A stretch of 64,000 bases of DNA, from NCBI RefSeq assembly GCF_009760915.1, contig NZ_VIDQ01000005.1:96274-160273 (forward strand), written 5' to 3'. The notes under the pieces were generated by a model. That model did not search any database, was not told the DNA's origin, and worked only from the letters and a program-made list of their open reading frames with translations. Position numbers and translations under genes: made by a program. The stretch is from Azohydromonas aeria (GTDB lineage: Bacteria; Pseudomonadota; Gammaproteobacteria; Burkholderiales; Burkholderiaceae_C). Positions 56,794-64,000 of this stretch are shown piece by piece. Position 1 is the stretch's first letter. Each line of letters begins with the position of its first letter.

Positions 56794-56927
56794 TCGTCCA
56801 CCACCGCTTGCAAGGGGGCGTCAGTGTAGTCACGCGCCCCGCCCCGGCGCCGTGCCGGGTTGTCGGAAAAGTTGACGTCCGTCACGCCGCGCGCGGGCAC
56901 CGCACACCCTGCGCGCGGCGCGCCGGT

Positions 56928-57758
56928 TCAGTCGTCGCGGTCGCCGCCGCCGAACAGCCCGCCCAGCCCGCCCAGCACCCCGGCGCCGGCGGCGAACGGC
57001 AGGATCGAGCCCTCCTCGCGCCCGCCGCCGCCGGCCTGCGGCGCCGCGGCGAACACGCGCGAGGCCAGGCGCGAGAACGGCAGGCTCTGCAGCCATACCG
57101 TGCCGGGGCCGGTGACGCGGGCGAAGAACAGGCCCTCGCCGCCGAAGAGGGCCGTCTTGATCTTGCCGACGTACTGGATCTCGAAGTTGACGCCGGGCGT
57201 CATCGCCACCACGCAGCCGGTGTCGATGAGCAGCGTCTGCCCGGGCTGCAGGTCGCGCCGCACCACGGTGCCGCCGGCGTGCACGAAGGCCAGGCCGTCG
57301 CCGTCGAGGCGCTGCATGATGAAGCCCTCCCCGCCGAAGAAGCCCACCGAGAGCTTCTGCTGCAGGTACAGGCCCAGCGACACGCCGCGCGCGGCGCACA
57401 GGAACGCGTCCTTCTGGCAGATCAGCGTGCCGCCGAGCTGGCGCAGGTCCATCGGCAGGATCTTGCCCGGATAGGGCGCGGCGAAGGCCACGCGCTGCTT
57501 GGCGTGGGCCTGGTTGGTGTAGACGGTGGTGAACAGCGACTCGCCGGTGATGAGCCGCTTGCCCGCGCCCAGCAGCTTGCCGAACAGCCCCCCGGCCTGG
57601 CGCCCGCCGTCGCCGAAGACGGTCTCCATGCCGATGCCGGCGTCCATGAACATGAGGCTGCCCGCCTCGCCCACCGCGGCTTCGCCCGGATCGAGCTCGA
57701 TCTCGACGAACTGCATCTCCGCGCCCCTGATCTCGTAATCGACGACGTCCATGGCCAT
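56928..57758 (-). CDS. TIGR00266/AIM24-family protein
   Basis: This 276-residue protein has the repeated beta pattern of the AIM24/TIGR00266 family: VEIELDPGEAAVGEAGSLMFMD near the start, GGEGFIMQRLDGDGLAFVHAGG in the middle and GKIKTALFGGEGLFFARVTGPG later. A glycine-rich tail (GVLGGLGGLFGGGDRDD) is typical. The molecular function is unknown. I chose ATG 57758 (MAMDVVDYEIRG), the family's usual start, over an in-frame ATG at 57848. Confidence 0.9.
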   Translation of the reverse strand: MAMDVVDYEIRGAEMQFVEIELDPGEAAVGEAGSLMFMDAGIGMETVFGDGGRQAGGLFGKLLGAGKRLITGESLFTTVYTNQAHAKQRVAFAAPYPGKILPMDLRQLGGTLICQKDAFLCAARGVSLGLYLQQKLSVGFFGGEGFIMQRLDGDGLAFVHAGGTVVRRDLQPGQTLLIDTGCVVAMTPGVNFEIQYVGKIKTALFGGEGLFFARVTGPGTVWLQSLPFSRLASRVFAAAPQAGGGGREEGSILPFAAGAGVLGGLGGLFGGGDRDD

Positions 57759-57949
57759 GGCCTGATTTCCCTGGGATGTTGAAAAAAGCGCGCGCATGGT
57801 ACTGAAACCCCCTGGGCCCCGGCCCGGCTGTATCCAGGCGTCAGCCAATTCCTACCGCTGACGCACGCGGTTGCATCCCGCGCGCGCCGGGAAGGGACAG
57901 TGCCGCAGCCACCCCCGCATCGCGGGCGGCCCATGCCTTACCCGCGACG

Positions 57950-59164
57950 ATGCAACCTGACCTTCCCACCCTGCTGCTGGCCGACCTGGTGCTCACCGCC
58001 GGCGTGGCGCTGCTGACCGCGGCCTGGGGCCTGCTGCGCAACGTGCCACGCGGCCACTGGGGCTGGGTGGCGGCGCCGGCGCTGGCCGCCGCCGGCGCGG
58101 CGCTGCAGCTGGCCGGCACGAGCACCGGCTGGCCGCTGCTGGCCGGCCTGGGGCTGTGGCTGATGTCGCTGTGGCCGCTGGCGGCGCTGCAGGGGCTGCG
58201 CCGCTTCGACGCGCGCCAGCGCCTGCCCGGCAGCGTGCGCGGCGACGCGGTGCTGGCCGCGCTGGCGGCGCTGTGGGCGCTGGGCCTGGAGTTCGAGGAC
58301 GCCGCGCAGCGCGACGCGCAGGCCGCGGTGCTGGGCGCGGCGCTGCAGGCGGCCGTGGCGGTGCTGCTCGGCCGCGCGCCGTCGGTGCGCCACAGCACCG
58401 TGCTGCGCATCTCGGCGCTGACGCTGGCCACGGGCGCCGTGCTGCAGGCCGGCGCGGCCTGGCTGGCGCTGCGCAGCCGCGTCGACTGGACGCTGCCGGC
58501 CGTGCTGCTGCTCAACGCGCTGCTGGCCGTGGTGAGCAGCGGCGTGGCGCCGCTGCTGGCCCAGGAGCGCGCCGAGGAGGCGCTGCGCGAATCGCGGCGC
58601 CGGCTGCGGCTGCTGGGCCGGCGCGAGCTGGTCGAGCCCGGCACGGCGCACTTCGACGTGCTGGCGCGGCGGCTGCTGCGGCGCGAGACGCGCGCCGCCG
58701 CCGTGCTGCTGTTCGACCTGGACGAGCCCGAGCGCGGCGACATGGAGGCGACCACGCCGCACCTGCGCCGCCGCGTGGTCGCGCACGCGGTGCACGCCAC
58801 GCTGCGCGGCAACGACATCGCCGGGCGCCACGGCGACGCCTTCGTGCTGCTGCTGCCCGGCACCTCGCTGCGCAACGCCATGGCCGCGGCCACGCGCATT
58901 GCCGGGCGGGTGCAGGCGCTGGCGCTGCTGGAGTCGAGCGCGGCGATGGGCCTGAGCTTCGGCGTGGGCGAGCTGCGCGCGGGCGAGCCGCTGGCGCCGG
59001 GGCTGGATCGCGCGCGGCAGGCGCTGGCCGAGGCGCGGCGCCAGGGCCCCGGGCGGGCGGTGTGCGCCGCCGCCGGCGAGCGCGGCCCGGTGTTCGTGGA
59101 AAGCCGCCGCCTGGGGCCGCGCCCGCCGCAGTCCCCGGCCGAGCCGGTGCCGCGCAGCGCGTAG
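57950..59164 (+). CDS. Membrane protein with degenerate GGDEF domain
   Basis: This 404-residue protein has six or so hydrophobic segments (residues 5-200), a short coiled linker (LLAQERAEEALRESRRR), then a GGDEF-like domain. At the active-site loop it reads RHGDAF (His294-Gly-Asp-Ala-Phe298) in place of GGDEF, and the following LLLPGTSLRNAMAAATRIAGRV matches the family. The missing first Gly and the Glu-to-Ala change predict no diguanylate cyclase activity. It could be a c-di-GMP or GTP binding receptor. It is transcribed away from the TIGR00266 gene. Confidence 0.75.
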   Translation: MQPDLPTLLLADLVLTAGVALLTAAWGLLRNVPRGHWGWVAAPALAAAGAALQLAGTSTGWPLLAGLGLWLMSLWPLAALQGLRRFDARQRLPGSVRGDAVLAALAALWALGLEFEDAAQRDAQAAVLGAALQAAVAVLLGRAPSVRHSTVLRISALTLATGAVLQAGAAWLALRSRVDWTLPAVLLLNALLAVVSSGVAPLLAQERAEEALRESRRRLRLLGRRELVEPGTAHFDVLARRLLRRETRAAAVLLFDLDEPERGDMEATTPHLRRRVVAHAVHATLRGNDIAGRHGDAFVLLLPGTSLRNAMAAATRIAGRVQALALLESSAAMGLSFGVGELRAGEPLAPGLDRARQALAEARRQGPGRAVCAAAGERGPVFVESRRLGPRPPQSPAEPVPRSA

Positions 59165-59182
59165 GGCGGCGGCCCGCTCCGG

Positions 59183-59980
59183 TCAGCGGTAGAGCAGGAA
59201 GCCCTTGTTGATCTCGCCGATCTTGCGCTGGAGCCGGTAGACGCCGCCGCCCTCGCGCGTCTTGCTGGCGTCGGTGTTGCCTTCGATCGTGGTGAGCCAG
59301 CCGCCGTTGCTGGACTCCACGAGGCCCGTGTGCCCCAGCCCCGCGCCATGGTCCATCACGAAGATCATGCCCGGCAGCACCCGCGCGGGGTCGTTGCGCG
59401 CATCCGCCGCCAGCAGGCGCTGGGCACCCGCTGCCGGCGCCTTGTTCCAGTGGTTCAGGCAGCCGCCCGTGCGCACCATCGGGTTGGGCCGGCCCAGCTT
59501 CTGGGCCGCCTCCTGGTGGCAGAAGTAGACGAAGGCGCAGCACCACGCATAGCCCGGGCCCAGCCCGACGCTTGCCAGGTACTGGTTCACCCGCGGACCT
59601 GAGTTCGAGTTCCTGGGCACCTCGCGCACGAGGGCTTCGACCTCCTGGGCCGCCACCAGCAGCACCTGCTCCTGGAAGCCGCCCGCGGCGGGGCGCGCCT
59701 CCGGCGGCAGCGAGGCCGCGCCGAAGAGCGCGCCCCAGGTCAGCGCGCCGATCTGCCCGTCCTGCTTGAGCGCGCGGCCCTCGGCATCGACGTGGCGCGA
59801 CTGGAACAGCATCACGGCCGATTCCATCTTCGCGCCGAACTCGCCGATGTTCGTGTCCAGCCGGAAGTCCGGATCGGGACCCAGCACCTCGTTGAGCCGG
59901 GACTTGATCTGGCGGACCAGGGCCTTGTCGGTCTCGCCGCGCTTGATGATCCGGCCGGGATATTGAAGCTGCTCTGCCAT
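59183..59980 (-). CDS. Peptidoglycan-binding and CHAP-like domain protein
   Basis: This 265-residue protein has no signal peptide. Residues about 10-90 form a PG_binding_1-like domain (ALVRQIKSRLNEVLG, FGAKMESAVMLFQSRHVDAEG, GQIGALTWGALFG). The second half is a CHAP/NlpC-like amidase-endopeptidase domain with a Cys in YAWCCAFVYFCHQ and a His in GLGHTGLV. It may be a lysozyme-like effector, a phage-derived enzyme or a cell-wall hydrolase exported by another route. GGAGG six bases upstream supports ATG 59980. Confidence 0.82.
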   Translation of the reverse strand: MAEQLQYPGRIIKRGETDKALVRQIKSRLNEVLGPDPDFRLDTNIGEFGAKMESAVMLFQSRHVDAEGRALKQDGQIGALTWGALFGAASLPPEARPAAGGFQEQVLLVAAQEVEALVREVPRNSNSGPRVNQYLASVGLGPGYAWCCAFVYFCHQEAAQKLGRPNPMVRTGGCLNHWNKAPAAGAQRLLAADARNDPARVLPGMIFVMDHGAGLGHTGLVESSNGGWLTTIEGNTDASKTREGGGVYRLQRKIGEINKGFLLYR

Positions 59981-60156
59981 GCTGATCCTCCATTGGATGG
60001 AAAGCGGCATGAACCTGCGCTGCCGCGCGTGCCATCCGACCACGGCGCTTTTCGCGAGGGATAGAGGAAAAAGCCCGATGGCAGGCGCCGCCACCCACCG
60101 GCCGCGAAGCCCCCCCGCGCCGCGCCTCGACGCCCGCCCTGGCAGCATCGCGGCCC

Positions 60157-61167
60157 ATGGACTCCGTCACCCACGTTCTCCTCGGCGGCGCCGCCGCCGT
60201 CGCCGTCATGGGCCGGCGCGTCGCGCCCTGGAAGGCCGCGCTCTGGGGCGCCGCCTGCAACACCCTGCCCGACCTCGACGTCTTCATCGACCACGGCGAC
60301 GCCGTCAGCAACATGGTGCTGCACCGCGGCCACACGCACGCGCTGCTGTGGCTGGCGCTGGCGTCGCCGCTGCTCGCCGCCCTGGCTGCGCGGCTCATGC
60401 CCGGCGGCGGCTTCAGGCGCTGGTGGCTCGCCACGGCGCTGGCGCTGCTCACGCACCCGCTGCTGGACCTCATGACCGTCTACGGCACCCGGCTGCTGCT
60501 GCCCTTCAGCGACCACCCCTGGGCCGTCGGCTCGCTCTTCATCATCGACCCGCTCGTCACCCTGCCGCTGCTGGTCGGCCTGGCCGTGGCGCTGTGGCGG
60601 CGCAGCCCGAAGGGACTGCGCTGGAACGTCGCCGGGCTCGCCATCTCGACCTTGTACGTGGCGTGGAGCGTCGTGGCGCAGCAGCAGGTGGAAAGCGTCG
60701 CCCGGGCCTCGGCCCGCGCCCAGGGGCTGGCACCGCAGCGCGTGCTGGTCACGCCCACGCCGCTGAACACGCTGCTGTGGCGCGTGGTGCTGGTGCAGGA
60801 CGGGCAGTACCACGAGGGCTTCCGCTCGCTGCTGGATGAGGGCGAAACCATGGCCTTCGAGCGCTTCGACCGCGGCACGGCGGCGCTGGCGCCGCTGCTG
60901 CGCCCGGTGGAGGCCGCGCAGCAGATCCGCGCCTTCAGCCAGGGCTTCTACAAGCTCTCGCGTGCCGGCGACGACCTGCTGATCACCGACCTGCGCATGG
61001 GCCAGGAGCCGCAGTACGTGTTCGGCTTCGTGGTGGCGCGCCAGGACGGCGACGGCAGCGTGCGGCCGCTCAAGCCCTGGCAGGTGGGCGGGCGCATCGA
61101 CAACGACCGGGCGCTGGCCTGGCTGCTGCCGCGCATGCTGGGCCGCGCGCTGCCGCCGCCGCGCTGA
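60157..61167 (+). CDS. YdjM/LexA-binding-type membrane-bound metal-dependent hydrolase
   Basis: This 336-residue protein of the YdjM (DUF457) family has MDSVTHVLLGGA at the start, PDLDVFIDHGD near residues 38-48, HRGHTHALLW near 56-65 and THPLLDLMTVYGTRLLLPF near 98-116. Four or five hydrophobic segments are present. Its His/Asp motifs suggest metal-dependent hydrolysis; the substrate is not known. It is divergent from the CHAP gene; the 176-base spacer should hold both promoters. Confidence 0.88.
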   Translation: MDSVTHVLLGGAAAVAVMGRRVAPWKAALWGAACNTLPDLDVFIDHGDAVSNMVLHRGHTHALLWLALASPLLAALAARLMPGGGFRRWWLATALALLTHPLLDLMTVYGTRLLLPFSDHPWAVGSLFIIDPLVTLPLLVGLAVALWRRSPKGLRWNVAGLAISTLYVAWSVVAQQQVESVARASARAQGLAPQRVLVTPTPLNTLLWRVVLVQDGQYHEGFRSLLDEGETMAFERFDRGTAALAPLLRPVEAAQQIRAFSQGFYKLSRAGDDLLITDLRMGQEPQYVFGFVVARQDGDGSVRPLKPWQVGGRIDNDRALAWLLPRMLGRALPPPR

Positions 61168-61311
61168 CGCGCGTCCCTTGCGCCAGATCAAGCGCCGGCT
61201 TGCGCTGCGTCATACGACGACTCGGTGCTTCCCCAGGGTCCGGCTGCGTTGTCAGCTTTGTGTAGCTTGCCGGTCCTAACGTGAACAAGTCCACACAAGG
61301 AGACACCCCAA

Positions 61312-62496
61312 ATGACTCAGGAAGTGTTTGTTCTCTCGGCCCAGCGCTCGGCCATCGGCACCTTCGGCGGCTCGCTCAAGGACGTGCCGCTGGCCGACCT
61401 GGCCACCACCGTCGTCAAGGCCGCGCTGGAGAAGAGCGGCGTCGAAGCCGCGCGCATCGGCCATCTGGCCATGGGCAACGTCATCCCGACCGAGGCGCGC
61501 GACGCCTACCTCAGCCGCGTGGCCGCCATGAACGCCGGCTGCCCGCAGGAGACGCCGGCCTACAACGTCAACCGCCTGTGCGGCTCGGGCCTGCAGGCCA
61601 TCATCAACGCCTCGCAGTCGATCATGCTGGGCGACTGCGACTTCGCCATCGGCGCCGGCGCCGAGTCGATGAGCCGCGGCCCGTACCTGATGCAGGCCGG
61701 CCGCTGGGGCGCGCGCATGGGCGACACGCAGCTGCAGGACTACATGGTCGGCATCCTGCACGACCCGTTCCACCGCATCCACATGGGCGTGACGGCCGAG
61801 AACGTGGCCGACCGCTTCGGCATCACGCGCGAGCAGATGGACGAGCTGGCCGTCGAGAGCCACAAGCGCGCCGCCGCCGCCATCGCCGCCGGCCGCTTCA
61901 AGGAGCAGATCGCCCCGGTCGCCATCGTCAGCCGCAAGGGCACGACGTATTTCGACACCGACGAGCACGTCAAGCCGGACACCACGGTGGAGACGCTGGC
62001 CAAGATGAAGCCGGCCTTCCGCAAGGAAAACGGCCGCGTCACCGCCGGCAACGCCTCGGGCGTGAACGACGGCGCCGGCGCCCTGGTGCTGGCCAGCGGC
62101 AGCGCCGTGCAGTCCGGCGGCCTGAAGCCCATCGCGCGCCTGGTCGCCTACGCCCACACCGGCATCGAGCCGGCGATCATGGGCATCGGCCCGGTCTCGG
62201 CCACCAAGGCCGTGCTGGCGCGCTCGGGCCTGAAGCTCTCCGACCTGGACGTGATCGAGGCCAACGAGGCCTTCGCCGCCCAGGCCTGCGCCGTGAGCAA
62301 GGAGCTCGACCTCGACCCGGCCAAGGTCAACCCGAACGGCTCGGGCATCTCGCTGGGCCACCCGGTGGGCGGCACGGGCGCCATCATCACCACCAAGGCG
62401 CTGTACGAGCTGCAGCGCGTGCAGGGCCGCTACGCCCTGGTGACGATGTGCATCGGCGGCGGCCAGGGCATCGCGGCGATCTTCGAGCGCTGCTGA
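61312..62496 (+). CDS. bktB: Acetyl-CoA C-acyltransferase (beta-ketothiolase), BktB-like
   Basis: This 394-residue thiolase has the active-site Cys in [11 protein letters not shown] near residue 90, the His in [11 protein letters not shown] (about 320-330), and the second Cys in CIGGGQG near 381. The N-terminus ([13 protein letters not shown]) and [17 protein letters not shown] agree closely with my memory of BktB, the broad-range thiolase that makes 3-ketoacyl-CoA for polyhydroxyalkanoate. It could equally serve general beta-oxidation. AAGGAG lies just upstream of the ATG and a strong terminator follows. No pha genes are in view. Confidence 0.93.
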   Translation: MTQEVFVLSAQRSAIGTFGGSLKDVPLADLATTVVKAALEKSGVEAARIGHLAMGNVIPTEARDAYLSRVAAMNAGCPQETPAYNVNRLCGSGLQAIINASQSIMLGDCDFAIGAGAESMSRGPYLMQAGRWGARMGDTQLQDYMVGILHDPFHRIHMGVTAENVADRFGITREQMDELAVESHKRAAAAIAAGRFKEQIAPVAIVSRKGTTYFDTDEHVKPDTTVETLAKMKPAFRKENGRVTAGNASGVNDGAGALVLASGSAVQSGGLKPIARLVAYAHTGIEPAIMGIGPVSATKAVLARSGLKLSDLDVIEANEAFAAQACAVSKELDLDPAKVNPNGSGISLGHPVGGTGAIITTKALYELQRVQGRYALVTMCIGGGQGIAAIFERC

Positions 62497-62545
62497 TCCC
62501 GGGTGGAGTGCTCCGGTGTTCCCGGGGCGCTCCGCGCCAATGACG

Positions 62546-62568
62546 AAGGGCCCGCGAGGGCCCTTTTT
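62546..62568 (+). terminator. Rho-independent terminator after the thiolase gene
   Basis: AAGGGCCC and GGGCCCTT pair around GCGA and run into TTTTT. It lies about 50 bases past the thiolase stop. The stem could also serve the convergent sigma-factor gene, but that strand lacks a T-run. Confidence 0.92.
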
Positions 62569-62600
62569 CGTTGCTCGGCGTGCCGTGCGCGGCCGCTCGA

Positions 62601-63533
62601 TCACCCCCACCGCGTCCCGCTGCCCACCGAGATCCGGTCGTCGCCCGGCGGCGGCGTGAACTGGTCCTTGGGCTTGGTGAGCACGTTCTCGATGAGCGTG
62701 CCCCACGGCCCGTCGGTGGGCAGCGTCTCCAGCTCGGCCTCGCGCTGCGCCACCAGCTCGTCGAACTGCCTGGCTGCCACCGCCGGCACGCGGTCGGCGG
62801 CGCGGTGGTGGCCGAAATGCGTGGAAATGCGCTGCAGCACCGACTTGTAGAGCTGCGACACGCGCGAGGGCGTCACCTTCAGCGACGCCGCCAGCTCCAC
62901 CGGCGTCATGCCCACGCCCAGGTAGGAGTCGATCACCTGCCGGTCGCGCTCGGGCAGCTGGGCGAAGAACTTCTCCAGGTGGCGCATCACGATGCTGGTG
63001 TCCACCCGCGCCTCGACCTCTTCCTTCTCGGTGGCGGGGTGCATCTCGAAGCTGCCGCTGCCCTCCTCGAACTCCGAGTCCGGCCCGCTGCTGCTGCGCA
63101 TGCGCCCGGCCTGGTCGAGCATCTCCAGCGCCGAGATCTCGTCCACGTCCAGGCCGCACACCTGGCTGAGCTGCGCCAGCGTGGCCTCGACGCCGTTGGT
63201 GGCGCGCCAGCGCTCGCGCGCGATCTGGATGATCTTGACCTTGCGCCGCTGGCCGCGGCCGAGATGGTCCATCTGCCGCAGCTCGTCGAGCATCGCGCCC
63301 TTGACGCGCATGCGCGCGTAGCGCACGAAGGCCTCCTTGGCCTCCTCGGTGTCGCGGTCGCCTTCCCACTCGAAGCTCAGCGCCGCCTGCGCCACGGCGA
63401 TCAGGCCGACCTGGATCAGGTCGGCCTTCTCGACGTTGGCCGGCAGGTGCCGCACCAGCGCCTGCGCCTGCTTGCGCACCCAGGACTCGTTTCGAGCGAT
63501 CAATGCCGAGGGCACGCCATGCATGGGAACCAT
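62601..63533 (-). CDS. FliA-like sigma-70 family factor with C-terminal extension
   Basis: This 310-residue sigma factor has region 2 (ADLIQVGLIAVAQAALSFEW and FVRYARMRVKGAMLDELRQMDHLGR, resembling FliA), a region 3 and region 4 with LPERDRQVIDSYLGVGMTPVELAASL and a helix-turn-helix (VTPSRVSQLYKSVLQRI). About 70 residues follow region 4, ending GDDRISVGSGTRWG; FliA proteins of about 240 residues lack such a tail. No flagellar genes are in the window, so the regulon is open. The start is ATG 63533 or ATG 63524. Confidence 0.85.
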   Translation of the reverse strand: MVPMHGVPSALIARNESWVRKQAQALVRHLPANVEKADLIQVGLIAVAQAALSFEWEGDRDTEEAKEAFVRYARMRVKGAMLDELRQMDHLGRGQRRKVKIIQIARERWRATNGVEATLAQLSQVCGLDVDEISALEMLDQAGRMRSSSGPDSEFEEGSGSFEMHPATEKEEVEARVDTSIVMRHLEKFFAQLPERDRQVIDSYLGVGMTPVELAASLKVTPSRVSQLYKSVLQRISTHFGHHRAADRVPAVAARQFDELVAQREAELETLPTDGPWGTLIENVLTKPKDQFTPPPGDDRISVGSGTRWG

Positions 63534-63579
63534 GGGCCGATTCTAGGGCCCTCCTCCGCGGGCCCCCTTCGGCGGGATT

Positions 63580-64000
63580 TCACTCGGCCGCGTGGTCCAG
63601 CCAGCGCTCCAGCGTGGCGTAGAGCAGCCCCGGGTTGACGGGCTTGGGGATGTAGTCGTTCATGCCCGCGTCCATGCACGCGGCCCGGTCCTCGGCAAAG
63701 GCGTTGGCGGTCATGGCCAGGATCGGCACCCGGCGCCCTTCGGGCAGCGCGCGGATGGCGCGCGCCGCCTCCAGCCCGTCCATCACCGGCATCTGCATGT
63801 CCATGAGCACCAGGGCATAGCTGTCGTAGCGGCGCACGGCCGCCAGCGCCTGCGCGCCGTCCTCGGCGCTGTCCACCTCGAAGCCGGCAAAGCGCAGCAG
63901 CTCGGTGGCGAGCTCGCGGTTGACGGGGTTGTCCTCGGCCAGCAGCACGCGCCGCCCGGCGAAGCGCGCGCGCAGCGCCGCCGCGCCGGCCGCCGGCGAC
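63580..64000 (-). CDS. Receiver domain, C-terminal end of a hybrid sensor kinase (partial)
   Basis: The last 140 codons of a larger gene enter from the right edge. A complete receiver domain is visible: [13 protein letters not shown], the phosphoacceptor Asp in [13 protein letters not shown], the Thr in AMTANAF and the Lys in YIPKPVNP. The linker before it ([11 protein letters not shown]) is open to the edge, and the 'AEDNPVN' form is typical of receivers at the end of hybrid histidine kinases. The sensor and kinase parts are outside the window. Confidence 0.85.
   Translation of the reverse strand, partial: SPAAGAAALRARFAGRRVLLAEDNPVNRELATELLRFAGFEVDSAEDGAQALAAVRRYDSYALVLMDMQMPVMDGLEAARAIRALPEGRRVPILAMTANAFAEDRAACMDAGMNDYIPKPVNPGLLYATLERWLDHAAE

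Overview
The window looks like a chromosomal segment of a high-GC betaproteobacterium, most likely order Burkholderiales. The reasons are the very GC-rich coding sequence, a complete XrtA/PEP-CTERM (exosortase A) exopolysaccharide locus, a glnA–ntrB–ntrC cluster and a BktB-like thiolase. This placement rests on gene content and recalled family resemblance; no database search was run.

Positions 1–6.4 kb: the 5' part of an exosortase-associated acyl-CoA ligase (minus strand, cut by the window edge) diverges from a plus-strand set of acyl carrier protein, two exosortase-associated alpha/beta hydrolases, a glycosyltransferase and a Wzx-type flippase. Positions 6.4–12.1 kb: a repeat-bearing spacer, a large lipoprotein of unknown function, and a visibly AT-richer pair (acyltransferase-3 and O-antigen/O-glycosylation ligase).

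Positions 12.1–46.8 kb: a long minus-strand polysaccharide locus. In order of increasing coordinate it holds a decoration module (GNAT/CelD-like protein, beta-helix protein, SGNH-like protein, MBOAT acyltransferase), a CE4 deacetylase, a CapK-like enzyme, glycosyltransferases, an asparagine-synthase-like amidotransferase, a nucleotide-sugar dehydrogenase, exosortase A fused to an EpsI domain, a FemAB-like protein, a second deacetylase, WecB, an ExeA-like ATPase, an outer-membrane protein, a tyrosine autokinase, a chain-length determinant, an export lipoprotein, the TPR lipoprotein PrsT, the PrsK/PrsR two-component pair and the initiating sugar transferase. Many neighbours overlap by ATGA or GTGA, which indicates translational coupling. 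The set makes biochemical sense as a Wzx/Wzy-type pathway: nucleotide sugars (WecB, dehydrogenase), initiation on the lipid carrier, chain building, flipping, polymerisation, length control and export, with acyl, acetyl and amide decoration. No PEP-CTERM substrate protein is encoded here.

Positions 47.3–53.1 kb: nitrogen control (ntrC, ntrB, a DUF4124-like protein, glnA). A glnA regulatory region has a sigma-54-like promoter and two NtrC-like sites about 33 bp apart. Positions 53–64 kb: housekeeping and miscellaneous genes: CinA-like protein, EI24-like membrane protein, sterol-desaturase-family enzyme, third CE4 deacetylase, beta-propeller protein, TIGR00266-type protein, a degenerate GGDEF protein, a peptidoglycan-binding/CHAP protein, a YdjM-like membrane protein, a thiolase, a FliA-like sigma factor with a C-terminal extension, and the end of a hybrid sensor kinase.
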